NCBI RefSeq assembly: GCF_030732095.1
Contig: NZ_JAVAMQ010000011.1
Location: 62,001 to 126,000, forward strand
Origin: Paracoccus spongiarum
GTDB taxonomy: Bacteria; Pseudomonadota; Alphaproteobacteria; Rhodobacterales; Rhodobacteraceae
Reading direction: 5' to 3'
Length of the DNA: 64,000 nucleotides
A model generated the notes under the pieces. It saw only the letters and a list, made by a program, of their open reading frames with translations. It had not been told where the DNA came from and ran no database searches. Positions 43,179 to 52,385 of the stretch are shown piece by piece (within the stretch, counting starts at the first letter, position 1; each line of letters begins with the position of its first letter). A program made the position numbers and the translations under genes.

Positions 43179-44999
43179 ATGAACCGCCCCGCCCTGCTGA
43201 TTGCCGCCGCCCTGCCCGCCAGCCTCGCGCTGGCCCTGCCCGCCCGGGCCCTGCAACCCTATGTCCTGCCCGAGATCACGCTCAGCGCCTATCAGACCGA
43301 GGCCGAACTGGGCCGCACCGGCGCCACCGTCGAGGTCGTCACCCGCGAGGATCTGGAGGCCGAGGGCAGCGCCCGGCTGGTGGACTACCTGACCACCCTG
43401 CCCGGCATCTCGGCCACCGCCAATGGCGGTTTCGGAACCCAGGCCACGCTGAGGCTGCGCGGGTTGGCCGGGCAGTATGTCAAGGTGCTGGTCGACGGCA
43501 TCGACGTGTCGGATCCCTCCTCGACGCAGATCCGGCTTGATCCCGGCGCGCTGATGACCGGGGACATCGCCCGCATCGAGGTGCTGAAGGGGCCGCAATC
43601 GGCGCTGTACGGATCAGAGGCGATCGGCGGCGTGATCTCGATCACCACGCTGCAGGCCGACGAGCCGGGCACCCGGCAGCGCGCGGCGCTGGAATATGGC
43701 AGCCACGCGACCAGCCGCGCGGCCTACAGCGTCACCACCGCCGGCCAGCGCCACGGGCTGGCGCTGACCCTGCAACAGCTGGACACCGACGGCTTCTCGG
43801 TGGCCGACGAGGCAGATGGCAACACCGAGGCCGACGCCGCCCGCGCCCGGCGGGCCACCCTGTCGGGCCGGGTCGACCTGACCGACAGCCTCAGCCTTGG
43901 CGCCGCGGGCTTCTGGCAACAGACCGAGGCCGAGACCGATGGCGACTTCCCGGTGCTGGAGGACGGCGCCGACGCCAGCAACGCGATCACCCGCGGGCTG
44001 CGGCTGTTTGCCGAACATGACGCGGGCGGGCTGCGCAGCCTCCTGTCGATCCAGCGCAGCAGCATCGCCCGGCGCGAGATCTATGATGGCGTGACCTATC
44101 CCTATGACGGCATCCGGACCGAGGCGGAGTACATGGGCTCGACCGACCTGGGCACGCGAACGGTGCTGGCCTGGGGCGGCACCCACAGCCGCGAGGAGTT
44201 CGACGGTGACGGCACCACTGCCGGCTTCATCACCAATTCGGTCTTTGCCGAGGCGCGCTATGCGGCCAGCCCCGCGCTGGACCTGGCCTTGTCGCTGCGT
44301 CACGACAACAATTCGCAATTCGGCGGCAAGAACACCGCCCGGGTCGCGCTGGCCTGGCAGCCCGACGACCGCTGGACGCTGCGGGCGCAATGGGGAACCG
44401 GCTACCGCGCGCCCTCGCCCTACGAGCTTTATGGCGCATGGGTCGGCGTGCCCACGCTGCAGCCGGAAACCGCGCGGGGCGGCGAGATCGGCGTCGAATA
44501 TGCCCTCGGCGCGGACAGCTTGATCCGCGCCACCGTCTTTCACACCGTGGTCACCGACCTGATCGACTATTCCTTCGACAGCTTCACCTATGCCCAGATC
44601 CCCGGCGACACGCGCAGCCGCGGGATCGAGTTGTCCGGCCGGACGCCGCTGGGCGCGGGGCTGGAGCTGTCGGGCAACTACACCTGGACCGACAGCGAAC
44701 GCCCGGACGGGCTGCCGCTGGAGAGGGTGCCCGAACATGTGCTGAACCTGCGCCTTGACGCGCCGGTTGGCGCAAAGGCCCGCCTGGGTCTTGGCCTGAC
44801 CCATGTGGCAGGCACGACCGACCGCGACGCGCCGCTGCCCGACTACACGCTGGTCGATGCTTCGGCCGAATACGCCCTGACCGACCGCGCCACCGGCTAT
44901 CTGCGCATCGAGAACCTGCTGGACGAGGATTACCAGGTGCTGCGCGGCTATGGCACCTCGGGACGCGCGGTCTTTGCGGGGGTCCGTGCGGAGTTCTGA
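43179..44999 (+). CDS. btuB: TonB-dependent vitamin B12 receptor
   Basis: A 606-residue outer-membrane receptor. A signal peptide (LLIAAALPASLALALPARAL) precedes the plug domain with RLVDYLTTLPGISATANGGF and IARIEVLKGPQSALYGSEAI, and the beta barrel ends with a C-terminal ADDR.F-type strand (VFAGVRAEF). It imports cobalamin with energy from TonB. The ATG 43179 is chosen for the signal peptide and its distance behind the riboswitch; an in-frame ATG at 43068 lies too close to it. Confidence 0.95.
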   Translation: MNRPALLIAAALPASLALALPARALQPYVLPEITLSAYQTEAELGRTGATVEVVTREDLEAEGSARLVDYLTTLPGISATANGGFGTQATLRLRGLAGQYVKVLVDGIDVSDPSSTQIRLDPGALMTGDIARIEVLKGPQSALYGSEAIGGVISITTLQADEPGTRQRAALEYGSHATSRAAYSVTTAGQRHGLALTLQQLDTDGFSVADEADGNTEADAARARRATLSGRVDLTDSLSLGAAGFWQQTEAETDGDFPVLEDGADASNAITRGLRLFAEHDAGGLRSLLSIQRSSIARREIYDGVTYPYDGIRTEAEYMGSTDLGTRTVLAWGGTHSREEFDGDGTTAGFITNSVFAEARYAASPALDLALSLRHDNNSQFGGKNTARVALAWQPDDRWTLRAQWGTGYRAPSPYELYGAWVGVPTLQPETARGGEIGVEYALGADSLIRATVFHTVVTDLIDYSFDSFTYAQIPGDTRSRGIELSGRTPLGAGLELSGNYTWTDSERPDGLPLERVPEHVLNLRLDAPVGAKARLGLGLTHVAGTTDRDAPLPDYTLVDASAEYALTDRATGYLRIENLLDEDYQVLRGYGTSGRAVFAGVRAEF

Positions 45000-45819
45000 G
45001 CGCCTTCGACGCAGGCTGGCGGCGGTGCTGCTTGGCGCGGCCATGCTGGCCGGCCCGGCGCTTGCAGAGGCACCACCGCAGGGCGCCGCGACACCGCGCC
45101 GCGTGGTGTCGATGAACCTCTGCACCGACCAGATCGCAATGCTGCTGGCCGCGCCCGGCCAGCTTGTCTCGGTCAGCGACCTGGCCCGCAACCCGCGCAT
45201 GTCCGCGATGGCCGACGAGGCGCGGGGTTTTGCCGCCAATCACGGTCGGGCCGAGGAAATCTACCTGCTGCGCCCCGACCTGGTCATTGCGGGCGCCTTT
45301 GCATCGGGGCCGACCGTGGCGCTGCTGCGGCGCCTCGGCCTGCGCGTCGAGGTGCTGGAACCCGCCGAAAGCATCGCGGCGATCCGGGCCGAGATTGTCC
45401 ATGTGGGCGCCTTGCTGGGCCGCCACGAGGCGGCGGCCGACCTGCTGGCGCGGTTCGACCGGGGCGTGGCGCGCAGCGCGCGGCGCGAGGATCGCGGCCG
45501 GGCGGCGCTGTACTACGCCAACGGCTTCACCTCGGGCCGCGACACCCTGGCCGGCGAGATCCTGGCGCAGGCCGGCTATCGCAACATCGCGGCCGACTAC
45601 GGCATCGCCACGACCACGCATCTGCCGATGGAACTGCTGGTGATGGCGCAGCCCGACCGGCTGATCACCGGCGCCAGATGGCCCGGCCAGTCGCGCGGCG
45701 AGGCGCTGCTGGAGCATCCGGCGCTGGCCCGCGCGGCACCGCGCCTCGCCGAGGTCACGGACCGCGACTGGGTCTGCGGCACCCCCTTCATCCTGCGCGC
45801 CATCGAGGCGCTGCGATGA
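44986..45819 (+). CDS. btuF: Periplasmic cobalamin-binding protein of an ABC importer
   Basis: A 277-residue BtuF-like protein with a signal peptide (RRLAAVLLGAAMLAGPALAE) and the fold-specific segments RRVVSMNLCTDQIAMLLA, YLLRPDLVIAGAFASGPT and TTHLPMELLVMAQPDRLI. The start is GTG 44986, overlapping the end of btuB by 14 nt; ATG 44950 would also be in frame. It delivers B12 to the BtuC/BtuD pair. Specificity follows from the riboswitch and btuB. Confidence 0.9.
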   Translation: MRSSERLRRRLAAVLLGAAMLAGPALAEAPPQGAATPRRVVSMNLCTDQIAMLLAAPGQLVSVSDLARNPRMSAMADEARGFAANHGRAEEIYLLRPDLVIAGAFASGPTVALLRRLGLRVEVLEPAESIAAIRAEIVHVGALLGRHEAAADLLARFDRGVARSARREDRGRAALYYANGFTSGRDTLAGEILAQAGYRNIAADYGIATTTHLPMELLVMAQPDRLITGARWPGQSRGEALLEHPALARAAPRLAEVTDRDWVCGTPFILRAIEALR

Positions 45820-46802
45820 GGGCCCTGTTCGCCGGGCTGGGGCTGCTGGTGGCGGCGCTGTGGCTGGCCTCGCTGCTGACCGGCCCGGCCGGGATCGCGC
45901 CGGCCGAGGCGATCGCCGCGCTGGTCCGTGGCGGCGAGGGTCCGGTGCCCATCGTGATGACCGAGATCCGCCTGCCCCGCGCGCTGCTGGGTCTGGCGGT
46001 CGGGGCCGGGCTGGGGCTGTCCGGCGCGGCGATGCAGGGATATCTGCGCAACCCGCTGGCCGAACCGGGGCTGATCGGCGTCTCGGGCATGGCGGCGCTT
46101 GGCGCGGTCATCGCGATACAGACCGGCCTGGCGCTGAGCGCGCCGCTGGCCCTGCCGGTCGCGGCCCTGACCGGCGCGGCGCTGGGGGTGGGGCTGCTGG
46201 TCGCGCTGGCCGGCCCGCGCGGCGGGTCGGTGACGCTGATCCTTGCCGGCGTCGCGATCTCGGCGCTGGCGGGGGCCGGCACGGCGCTGGTGCTGAACCT
46301 GTCGCCAAACCCCTATGCCGCCAACGAGATCGTCTTCTGGCTGATGGGATCGCTGGCCGATCGGTCGATGCAGCATCTGTGGCTGGCGCTGCCGCCGATG
46401 CTGTCGGGCGCGGCGCTGATCGTCAGCGCCGGGCGCGGGCTGGACGCGCTGACGCTTGGCGAGGGTGCGGCGGCCGCGATGGGCGTCTCGCCCGCCGGGC
46501 TGCGCTGGCGGCTGGTGGCAGGCGTGGCGCTGATCGTCGGGCCGGCGACGGCGGTTGCCGGAGCCATCGGCTTTGTCGGACTGGTCGTGCCGCACCTCCT
46601 GCGGTCCCGGGTCGGCGCGCGCCCCTCGGCGCTGCTGCCTGCGGCGGCGATGGGCGGGGCGGCGCTGTTGCTGGCGGCCGACATCGCGGTGCGGCTGATC
46701 CTGCCCGAGCGCGACCTGAAGCTGGGCGTGCTGACCGCCATCGTGGGGGCGCCACTGTTCCTGCACCTGATCTGGAAGACCCGCAGCGGGGGCCGGGTAT
46801 GA
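45816..46802 (+). CDS. btuC: Cobalamin ABC transporter permease
   Basis: A 328-residue FecCD-family permease with about ten transmembrane segments and the coupling region around GAIGFVGLVVPHLLRS. EIRLPRALLGLAVGAGLGLSG is the family N-terminal signature. The ATG overlaps the btuF stop (ATGA), and its own stop overlaps btuD the same way, so the three genes are coupled. Confidence 0.93.
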   Translation: MRALFAGLGLLVAALWLASLLTGPAGIAPAEAIAALVRGGEGPVPIVMTEIRLPRALLGLAVGAGLGLSGAAMQGYLRNPLAEPGLIGVSGMAALGAVIAIQTGLALSAPLALPVAALTGAALGVGLLVALAGPRGGSVTLILAGVAISALAGAGTALVLNLSPNPYAANEIVFWLMGSLADRSMQHLWLALPPMLSGAALIVSAGRGLDALTLGEGAAAAMGVSPAGLRWRLVAGVALIVGPATAVAGAIGFVGLVVPHLLRSRVGARPSALLPAAAMGGAALLLAADIAVRLILPERDLKLGVLTAIVGAPLFLHLIWKTRSGGRV

Positions 46803-47539
46803 CCCTTCTGGACCTGCGCGGCCTGTCGGTCACCCGCCGCAACCGCCCCGTCCTGCACGGCATCGGCCTGGCCGTCAGGGCGGGCGAGCTGGTCGGGCTG
46901 ATCGGTCCCAACGGCGCGGGCAAATCCTCGCTGATGGAGGCCGCGCTTGGCCTGATCCCCTTCACGGGCACCTCCGACCTGGCGGCGCTGGACCCCGGCC
47001 ACCGCGCCCGCAGGGCCGCCTATCTGCCGCAATCGCGCGAGATTGCCTGGCCCGTCAGCGTCGAGGACCTGGTGGCGCTTGGCCGCATTCCCTGGCCCGG
47101 CGGCGGGCGCAGCCCCGCCGACCGCGCGGCCATCGACGCGGCCATCGCCCGGATGGGGCTCGAGGGGTTCCGCAGGCGCACCGCGCTGCGCCTGTCAGGG
47201 GGCGAACAGGCCCGCGCGCTGATTGCCCGCGCGCTGGCGCAGCAGACCCCCCTGCTGATCGCGGACGAGCCGGTGGCGGGCCTTGATCCGGCCCAGCAGC
47301 TGGCCTGCCTGCGGCTGTTTCGCGCACTCGCCGACGAGGGCCACGGCATCCTCGCCTCGATCCATGATCTGGGGCTTGCCGCGCGCTTCTGCACAAGGCT
47401 GGTGCTTCTGGCCGAGGGGCGGGTGCTGGCGGACGGCCCGCCCGATCAGGTCTTGCAGGATGCGCTGATGCGCCGCGCCTTCGGCATCATCACGCGGCGG
47501 ATCGACACGCCGGACGGTCCGGCAATCCTCCCCGTCTGA
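46799..47539 (+). CDS. btuD: Cobalamin ABC transporter ATPase
   Basis: A 246-residue ATPase with Walker A GPNGAGKS (36-43), the Q-loop at AAYLPQSREIAWPVSVEDLV, signature LSGGEQARALIARAL and Walker B LLIADEP. It powers the BtuCDF importer. It ends the riboswitch-controlled rightward operon and is convergent with the ParA gene 30 bp away, with no obvious terminator between. Confidence 0.93.
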   Translation: MTLLDLRGLSVTRRNRPVLHGIGLAVRAGELVGLIGPNGAGKSSLMEAALGLIPFTGTSDLAALDPGHRARRAAYLPQSREIAWPVSVEDLVALGRIPWPGGGRSPADRAAIDAAIARMGLEGFRRRTALRLSGGEQARALIARALAQQTPLLIADEPVAGLDPAQQLACLRLFRALADEGHGILASIHDLGLAARFCTRLVLLAEGRVLADGPPDQVLQDALMRRAFGIITRRIDTPDGPAILPV

Positions 47540-47569
47540 CAAATCGCTCCGATACTTTTTCGTTCAATG

Positions 47570-48205
47570 TCAGGACATTGCCGCAAGAACCTCATCCGTC
47601 AGCGCAGCAATCTCGTCGCGGGCGGGGCCGCTGCGGACGCGCTCGACCGCGCCCAGCCCCTGGCCCAGGGTTTCGGCATAGGCGACGCGGTTGGCGACCT
47701 GCGTCTCGGCCACGGCGGCGCCCAGTTCGGCCGCCTTCTCGCCCACCTCGGCCGACAGCCGGGTGTTCGGACGCACCCGGTTCAGCACCACCAGCACCGA
47801 CGCCTTCTCGCGCCGCGCCAGATCCAGCACCCCCTCGGTCGCCCACAGGTCGACATGGCTTGCCGCCACCGGCACCAGCACCAGATCGGCGGCCCGCAGC
47901 GAGGGCCGCAGGTCGCTGTCGATCTTGGGCGGCGTGTCGATGATGACGAAATCGAACCGCCGCTTCAGCTTTTCGGATTCGTAGCTGGCGCCCCAGGCCG
48001 ACGAGGTCGAGAAGTCCAGCGCCTCGTCCTCGCCCTGTGCGCCGAGGCGTTCGAGAAACCAGCGCCCCATGCTGCCCTGCGGGTCGGTATCCACCAGCGC
48101 GACCGAATGCCCGCGCTGATGCAGGCTGACCGCCAGATTGACCGCGATCGTGGTCTTGCCCGAGCCGCCCTTCTGCTGCGCCACCGTGATGATCCTGCCC
48201 GTCAT
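47570..48205 (-). CDS. Orphan ParA-family ATPase
   Basis: A 211-residue ParA/MinD-type ATPase with the deviant Walker A KGGSGKTT (12-19), VALVDTDPQGSMGRW and FDFVIIDTPPKIDSD. No ParB gene or parS-like repeats are next to it, so it is unlikely to be the chromosome partition protein; orphan members position other cellular cargo. GGGGAG precedes ATG 48205. Partner unknown. Confidence 0.9.
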   Translation of the reverse strand: MTGRIITVAQQKGGSGKTTIAVNLAVSLHQRGHSVALVDTDPQGSMGRWFLERLGAQGEDEALDFSTSSAWGASYESEKLKRRFDFVIIDTPPKIDSDLRPSLRAADLVLVPVAASHVDLWATEGVLDLARREKASVLVVLNRVRPNTRLSAEVGEKAAELGAAVAETQVANRVAYAETLGQGLGAVERVRSGPARDEIAALTDEVLAAMS

Positions 48206-48282
48206 CCTGCCGTCTCCCCGCCCGTTCAGGGCAGGTTAGCCGGGCGATTTTGCAATTGCGAGGAGTATTTGCGCCCGCAGCA

Positions 48283-48606
48283 TCACGCGCGGTAGACGCC
48301 CTGAACCTCATACATCACCGGCTCGAAGCTTTTGCACATGGCGTGGATGTCGCGGTTCCTGCGGCGCATCTCGTCGCTGCGCAGCATCGCCTGGTAATCC
48401 TTGCGGTCGCGCCATTGCGAATAGGTGGCGATGCGGGTCTGCGCGTCGTTGAGATGGATTGCGCCAGCGATGAAGCCGGGCTGGTTGCGGATCACCTGAT
48501 CCCAGGCGTCGCTGAGCAGGTCCAGCACGTCATGGGCGCTGCCGGGGGTGACCTCGAAGGTGCAGATGACGGTCTGTCCGTCGAAGTCCGGGCGGATGTC
48601 GGGCAT
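48283..48606 (-). CDS. Antibiotic biosynthesis monooxygenase-domain protein
   Basis: A 107-residue ABM (dimeric alpha/beta barrel) protein: VICTFEVTPGSAHDVLDLLS, IRNQPGFIAGAIHLNDAQTR and YSQWRDRKDYQAMLRSDEM follow the family pattern. AGGAGG lies 7 nt before ATG 48606. ABM proteins include cofactor-free monooxygenases and small stress proteins; no neighbour points to either. Cytoplasmic. Confidence 0.88.
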   Translation of the reverse strand: MPDIRPDFDGQTVICTFEVTPGSAHDVLDLLSDAWDQVIRNQPGFIAGAIHLNDAQTRIATYSQWRDRKDYQAMLRSDEMRRRNRDIHAMCKSFEPVMYEVQGVYRA

Positions 48607-48742
48607 GGCTGGCCTCCTTCTGGCGATGCGCTGCGATCAGCCTAGGCCCGAATTGCCCGCAGGCAAAGTCCCCAGGCCGCCCATTGCCGATGCCCGCGCG
48701 GCGGGGCATGGTCGGGCCGACATGACCTGCGGAGAGGCACCG

Positions 48743-49792
48743 ATGATCCCGGTATTCGATGGCCACAACGACTTCCTGCAGCGCGTGGTCGCGGCGGGCA
48801 GCGAGGGGGTGGCGCTGTGGCTGTCGGGCGACGGGACCGGCCACCTGGACCTGCCGCGGGCCCGCGAGGGCGGGCTTGCGGGCGGCTTCTTCGCGATCTG
48901 GATCCCCTCGCCCGCCGGCCCCGACGATGCCGAGGCGGCGCTGATGATGCAGCAGCCGCCCTACCGCCTGCCGCTGCCCGACGCGATCGGCCATGACACG
49001 GCCCTTCCGCACGCCTTCCGGCAGGCGGCGGCGCTGCGGGCGCTGGAACGCAGCGGCACCCTTGACGTGGTGACCAGCGCGGCCGGGCTGCGCGCCAGCA
49101 TCGCCGCCGGCCGGGTGGCCGCGATCATGCACATGGAAGGCGCCGAGGCGATCCGCGACCCTGACGCGCTGCATCTGTGGCACCGGGCCGGGCTGCGCTC
49201 GCTGGGGCCGGTCTGGTCGCGGCCCACGTCCTATGGCGAGGGGGTGCCGTTCGCCTATCCCGCCGGGCCCGATATCGGCGGCGGACTGACCCGCGCGGGC
49301 CGTGAACTGGTCGCTGCCTGCAACGCGCTGCGGATCATGCTGGACCTGTCGCATCTGAACGAGGCCGGCTTCGACGACATCGCCCGGTTGTCGGACGCGC
49401 CGCTGGTCGCCAGCCACAGCTGTGCCCATGCGATCTGCCCCAGCGCGCGCAACCTGACCGACCGTCAGTTGCAGGTGATCGCAGACAGCGGAGGGCTGGT
49501 CGGGCTGAACTTCGCCTCCAGCTTCCTGCGCCCCGACGGCAAGCGCCTGCCGCTGGAGGGGTTCGAGGTGATGCTGCGACATCTGGATCACCTGCTGGGC
49601 ATTCTCGGCGAGGGGGGCGTGGCGCTGGGGTCGGATTTCGACGGCGCGCTGATGCCGCGCGACCTGCCCGACGCGGCCGCCCTGCCCCGGCTGATCGAGG
49701 CGATGCGCGCGCATGGCTATGGCGAGGCGCTGATCCGTCGGATCGCCTGCGACAACTGGATCTCGGTGCTGGAACGCAGCTGGGGCGGCTAG
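48743..49792 (+). CDS. Membrane dipeptidase family protein (M19)
   Basis: A 349-residue zinc peptidase. DGHND at residues 6-10 gives the first metal ligands, IMHMEGAEAI the bridging Glu, and MLDLSHLNEAGFDDI with VASHSCAHAI the remaining His sites; GVALGSDFDGAL is near the C-terminus. It probably hydrolyses dipeptides, or D-amino-acid-containing ones as in related Rhodobacteraceae enzymes. No signal peptide. The start is ATG 48743 after GGAGAGG; ATG 48722 also fits. Convergent with the Lrp gene, overlapping its end by 4 nt. Confidence 0.9.
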   Translation: MIPVFDGHNDFLQRVVAAGSEGVALWLSGDGTGHLDLPRAREGGLAGGFFAIWIPSPAGPDDAEAALMMQQPPYRLPLPDAIGHDTALPHAFRQAAALRALERSGTLDVVTSAAGLRASIAAGRVAAIMHMEGAEAIRDPDALHLWHRAGLRSLGPVWSRPTSYGEGVPFAYPAGPDIGGGLTRAGRELVAACNALRIMLDLSHLNEAGFDDIARLSDAPLVASHSCAHAICPSARNLTDRQLQVIADSGGLVGLNFASSFLRPDGKRLPLEGFEVMLRHLDHLLGILGEGGVALGSDFDGALMPRDLPDAAALPRLIEAMRAHGYGEALIRRIACDNWISVLERSWGG

Positions 49793-50304
49793 CGGGCGGC
49801 CTCGGGGATCGGCAGCGCGCTGGTCGCCTTGATCTCCTCCATCGACAGCAGCGCGGTCACGTTGTGGATCCTGACCTCGCCGATCAGCGACTGGTAGAAG
49901 CGGTCATAGGCGCGGGCGTTCCTGACCTGCACCTTCAGGATGTAGTCGATGTCGCCCGCCAGCCGGTGCGCCTCGATCACCTCGGGGCGTTCGCGCAGCG
50001 CCTGCAGGAAGCGCGCGGCCCAGTCCTTGTCATGCTCGGCGGTGCGGATCAGCACGAAGAAACACGCCTCCAGCCCCAGCGCCTCGGGGTCGAGGATCGC
50101 CACCTGACGGCGGATCACCCCGGCCTCGCGCAGCTTGCGGATGCGGTTCCAGACCGGGGTCTTGGACGCCCCGACCCGGTCGGCGATCTGGTCCAGCGAC
50201 AGGCTGGCGTCCTCTTGCAGCAGGGACAGGATTTTGCGGTCCACCTCGTCCAGCCGGACAGGCGTTTGCGATGCGCCCGCATCCTGCGAAATCTGTTCCG
50301 GCAT
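49789..50304 (-). CDS. Lrp/AsnC family transcriptional regulator
   Basis: A 171-residue regulator. The N-terminal HTH reads LDEVDRKILSLLQEDASLSL, then DQIADRVGASKTPVWNRIRK; the C-terminal RAM domain (EVIEAHRLAGDIDYILKVQV) binds a small effector, often an amino acid. It is divergent from the sulfate-assimilation operon, so control of cysteine or methionine synthesis is likely. The intergenic region contains repeated AAAATTC boxes that could be its operator. Confidence 0.93.
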   Translation of the reverse strand: MPEQISQDAGASQTPVRLDEVDRKILSLLQEDASLSLDQIADRVGASKTPVWNRIRKLREAGVIRRQVAILDPEALGLEACFFVLIRTAEHDKDWAARFLQALRERPEVIEAHRLAGDIDYILKVQVRNARAYDRFYQSLIGEVRIHNVTALLSMEEIKATSALPIPEAAR

Positions 50305-50350
50305 GACATTCCCTTGCGACTGATCGTCCTTATTTTTCAGACCCTATCGC

Positions 50351-50372
50351 AAAATTCCAGAACAAAATTCTA
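50351..50372. promoter_or_regulatory. Possible Lrp operator between the regulator and the cys operon
   Basis: AAAATTC occurs twice (50351-50357 and 50364-50370, 13 nt apart), and AGAACAAAATTCT (50359-50371) is an inverted repeat. It lies in the only AT-rich part of the 100 bp divergent promoter region. The assignment is inferred from position. Confidence 0.45.
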
Positions 50373-50404
50373 TATTGAGGGCATCAGGAAGAGGTCCGAA
50401 TCCC

Positions 50405-50734
50405 ATGAGCAAAGCCTTCACACCGACGGCCGCCCGCCCCGGCGTCATCACCGCGAACGATCTGCGGGAAGGTCATAACCTGTGGATGTGCGATGCCGGC
50501 TGGACCCCCGATCCGGCGCAAGCCACGCTGTTCGAGGACGAGGCCATCGCCGAACTGGCGCTGCTGAAGGCGATCGGCCAGTCGAACCTCGTCGTCGGCG
50601 CCTATCTGGTCGAGGCCCGGCGCGGCCCCAACGGCCCCGAGCCGACCCATTTCCGCGAGGCCTTCCGCCAGACCGGACCCTCGAACTATTTCCACGGAAT
50701 CCAGGCGCAGAAAGCCGAGGCAGCCAATGTTTGA
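50405..50734 (+). CDS. DUF2849 protein of the sulfite reductase operon
   Basis: A 109-residue protein with the segments NDLREGHNLWMCDAGWTPDP, AIAELALLKAIGQSNLVVGA and GPEPTHFREAFRQTGPSNYF, typical of DUF2849. It occurs almost always directly before cysI in alphaproteobacteria, suggesting a role in assembling or serving sulfite reductase, perhaps in siroheme or electron supply. The end overlaps cysI by 8 nt. Confidence 0.88.
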   Translation: MSKAFTPTAARPGVITANDLREGHNLWMCDAGWTPDPAQATLFEDEAIAELALLKAIGQSNLVVGAYLVEARRGPNGPEPTHFREAFRQTGPSNYFHGIQAQKAEAANV

Positions 50735-52385
50735 TGTCCGCCCCGTCGAGACCGATTACGTCCGCCACCGCGCGGCGCAGTTCCGCGCCCAGGTTGCCCG
50801 CCGCCTTGACGGCAGCCTGACCGAGGACGAATTCCGCCCGCTGCGGCTGATGAACGGCGTCTATCTGCAACTGCACGCCTACATGCTGCGCGTGGCGATC
50901 CCCTATGGCACGATCAGCCCCGACCAGATGCGGATGCTGGCGCATCTGGCGCAGCATTACGACAAGGGTTACGGCCACTGGACCACCCGCCAGAACATCC
51001 AGTTCAACTGGCCCAAGCTGGTCGACATCCCCGACATGCTGGATCTGCTGGCCTCGGTCGGGATGCACGCCATCCAGACATCGGGCAACACGATCCGCAA
51101 CGTGACCACCGACGCCTTTGCCGGCGCCGCCGCCGATGAATTCGCCGATCCGCGCCCCTATGCGGAACTGCTGCGCAGCTGGTCCACCGACCATGCCGAG
51201 TTCCAGTTCCTGCCGCGCAAGTTCAAGATCGCGATCACCGGCGCCGCGCGCGACAGGGCGCTGGTTGCGGCCCACGACATCGGGCTGCGGCTGATCCAGC
51301 GCGACGGGGCCACCGGCTTCGAGGTCTGGGTCGGCGGCGGGCTGGGCCGCACGCCGATGCTGGGTCAGGTGATCCGCGACTTCCTGCCCGAGGAAGACCT
51401 GCTGCCCTATATCGAGGCGATCATCGCCACCTACAACCTGTCGGGCCGGCGCGACAACAAGTACAAGGCCCGCATCAAGATCACCGTGGCCGAGCGCGGG
51501 CTGGACGTGTTCAAGGCCGAGACCGAAGAGGAATTCCTGCGCCGCCGCCGCGATTTCCACGGCGCCGACCGGGACGCGCTGGCGGTCTTTGCCAGGCGGT
51601 TCACGCCGCCGGCCTTCCGCAACGCCCCGGCGACCGGCTACGAGGCCGAGCGTCAGGCCAACCCGGCCTTCCGCAGCTGGACCGACACCAACCTGCATCC
51701 GCATCGCGTCGACGGCTATTCCAGCGTCATCGTGACCTTCAAGGCCGCGGGTGCGACGCCGGGCGATGCCAGCGCCGGGCAGATGCGCCTGCTGGCCGAT
51801 CTGGCCGAAACATATGGCCACGGCGACCTGCGCATCAGCCATGACCAGAACGTCGTGCTGCCGCATGTCCACAAGTCGGATCTGCCGGCGCTGTATCTGG
51901 CGCTGCGCGGAGCGGGTCTTGCGACGGCCAATGCCGGGCTCACCAGCGACATCATCGCCTGCCCCGGCATGGACTACTGCACGCTGGCCACCGCCCGCTC
52001 GATCCCCATCGCGCAGGAGATCGCCGACCACTTCCGCGCCGTCGGCCTGGAAGAGGAAATCGGCAAGCTGAACATCCGCATCTCGGGCTGCATCAATGCC
52101 TGCGGCCACCATCATCTGGGCCATATCGGCATCCTCGGGCTGGATCGCGCCGGGGTCGAAAATTACCAGATCACCCTGGGCGGAGACGGCTACGACATCC
52201 CGGCCATCGGCCAGCGCGCCGGTGCGGGCTTCCCCGCCGAAGAGGTCGTGCCCGCCATCGACCGGCTGCTGCGCGCCTATCTGGAACTGCGCGAGGATGC
52301 GTCGGAACGGTTCATCGACGCCTATCGCAGGCTTGGGCCCGCGCCCTTCAAGGCCGCGCTGTACCCCGAGGTGGCCCATGCTTGA
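50727..52385 (+). CDS. cysI: Sulfite reductase hemoprotein (nitrite/sulfite reductase family)
   Basis: A 552-residue siroheme [4Fe-4S] enzyme with two ferredoxin-like halves. GYGHWTTRQNIQFNWPKLVD is the siroheme-side segment; CPGMDYC (Cx5C) and CINAC (Cx3C) bind the coupled cluster. It reduces sulfite to sulfide with six electrons. Length and neighbours favour assimilatory sulfite reduction over nitrite. It is cotranslated with the PAPS/APS reductase (8 nt overlap) and probably takes electrons through the fpr gene product. Confidence 0.93.
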   Translation: MFDVRPVETDYVRHRAAQFRAQVARRLDGSLTEDEFRPLRLMNGVYLQLHAYMLRVAIPYGTISPDQMRMLAHLAQHYDKGYGHWTTRQNIQFNWPKLVDIPDMLDLLASVGMHAIQTSGNTIRNVTTDAFAGAAADEFADPRPYAELLRSWSTDHAEFQFLPRKFKIAITGAARDRALVAAHDIGLRLIQRDGATGFEVWVGGGLGRTPMLGQVIRDFLPEEDLLPYIEAIIATYNLSGRRDNKYKARIKITVAERGLDVFKAETEEEFLRRRRDFHGADRDALAVFARRFTPPAFRNAPATGYEAERQANPAFRSWTDTNLHPHRVDGYSSVIVTFKAAGATPGDASAGQMRLLADLAETYGHGDLRISHDQNVVLPHVHKSDLPALYLALRGAGLATANAGLTSDIIACPGMDYCTLATARSIPIAQEIADHFRAVGLEEEIGKLNIRISGCINACGHHHLGHIGILGLDRAGVENYQITLGGDGYDIPAIGQRAGAGFPAEEVVPAIDRLLRAYLELREDASERFIDAYRRLGPAPFKAALYPEVAHA

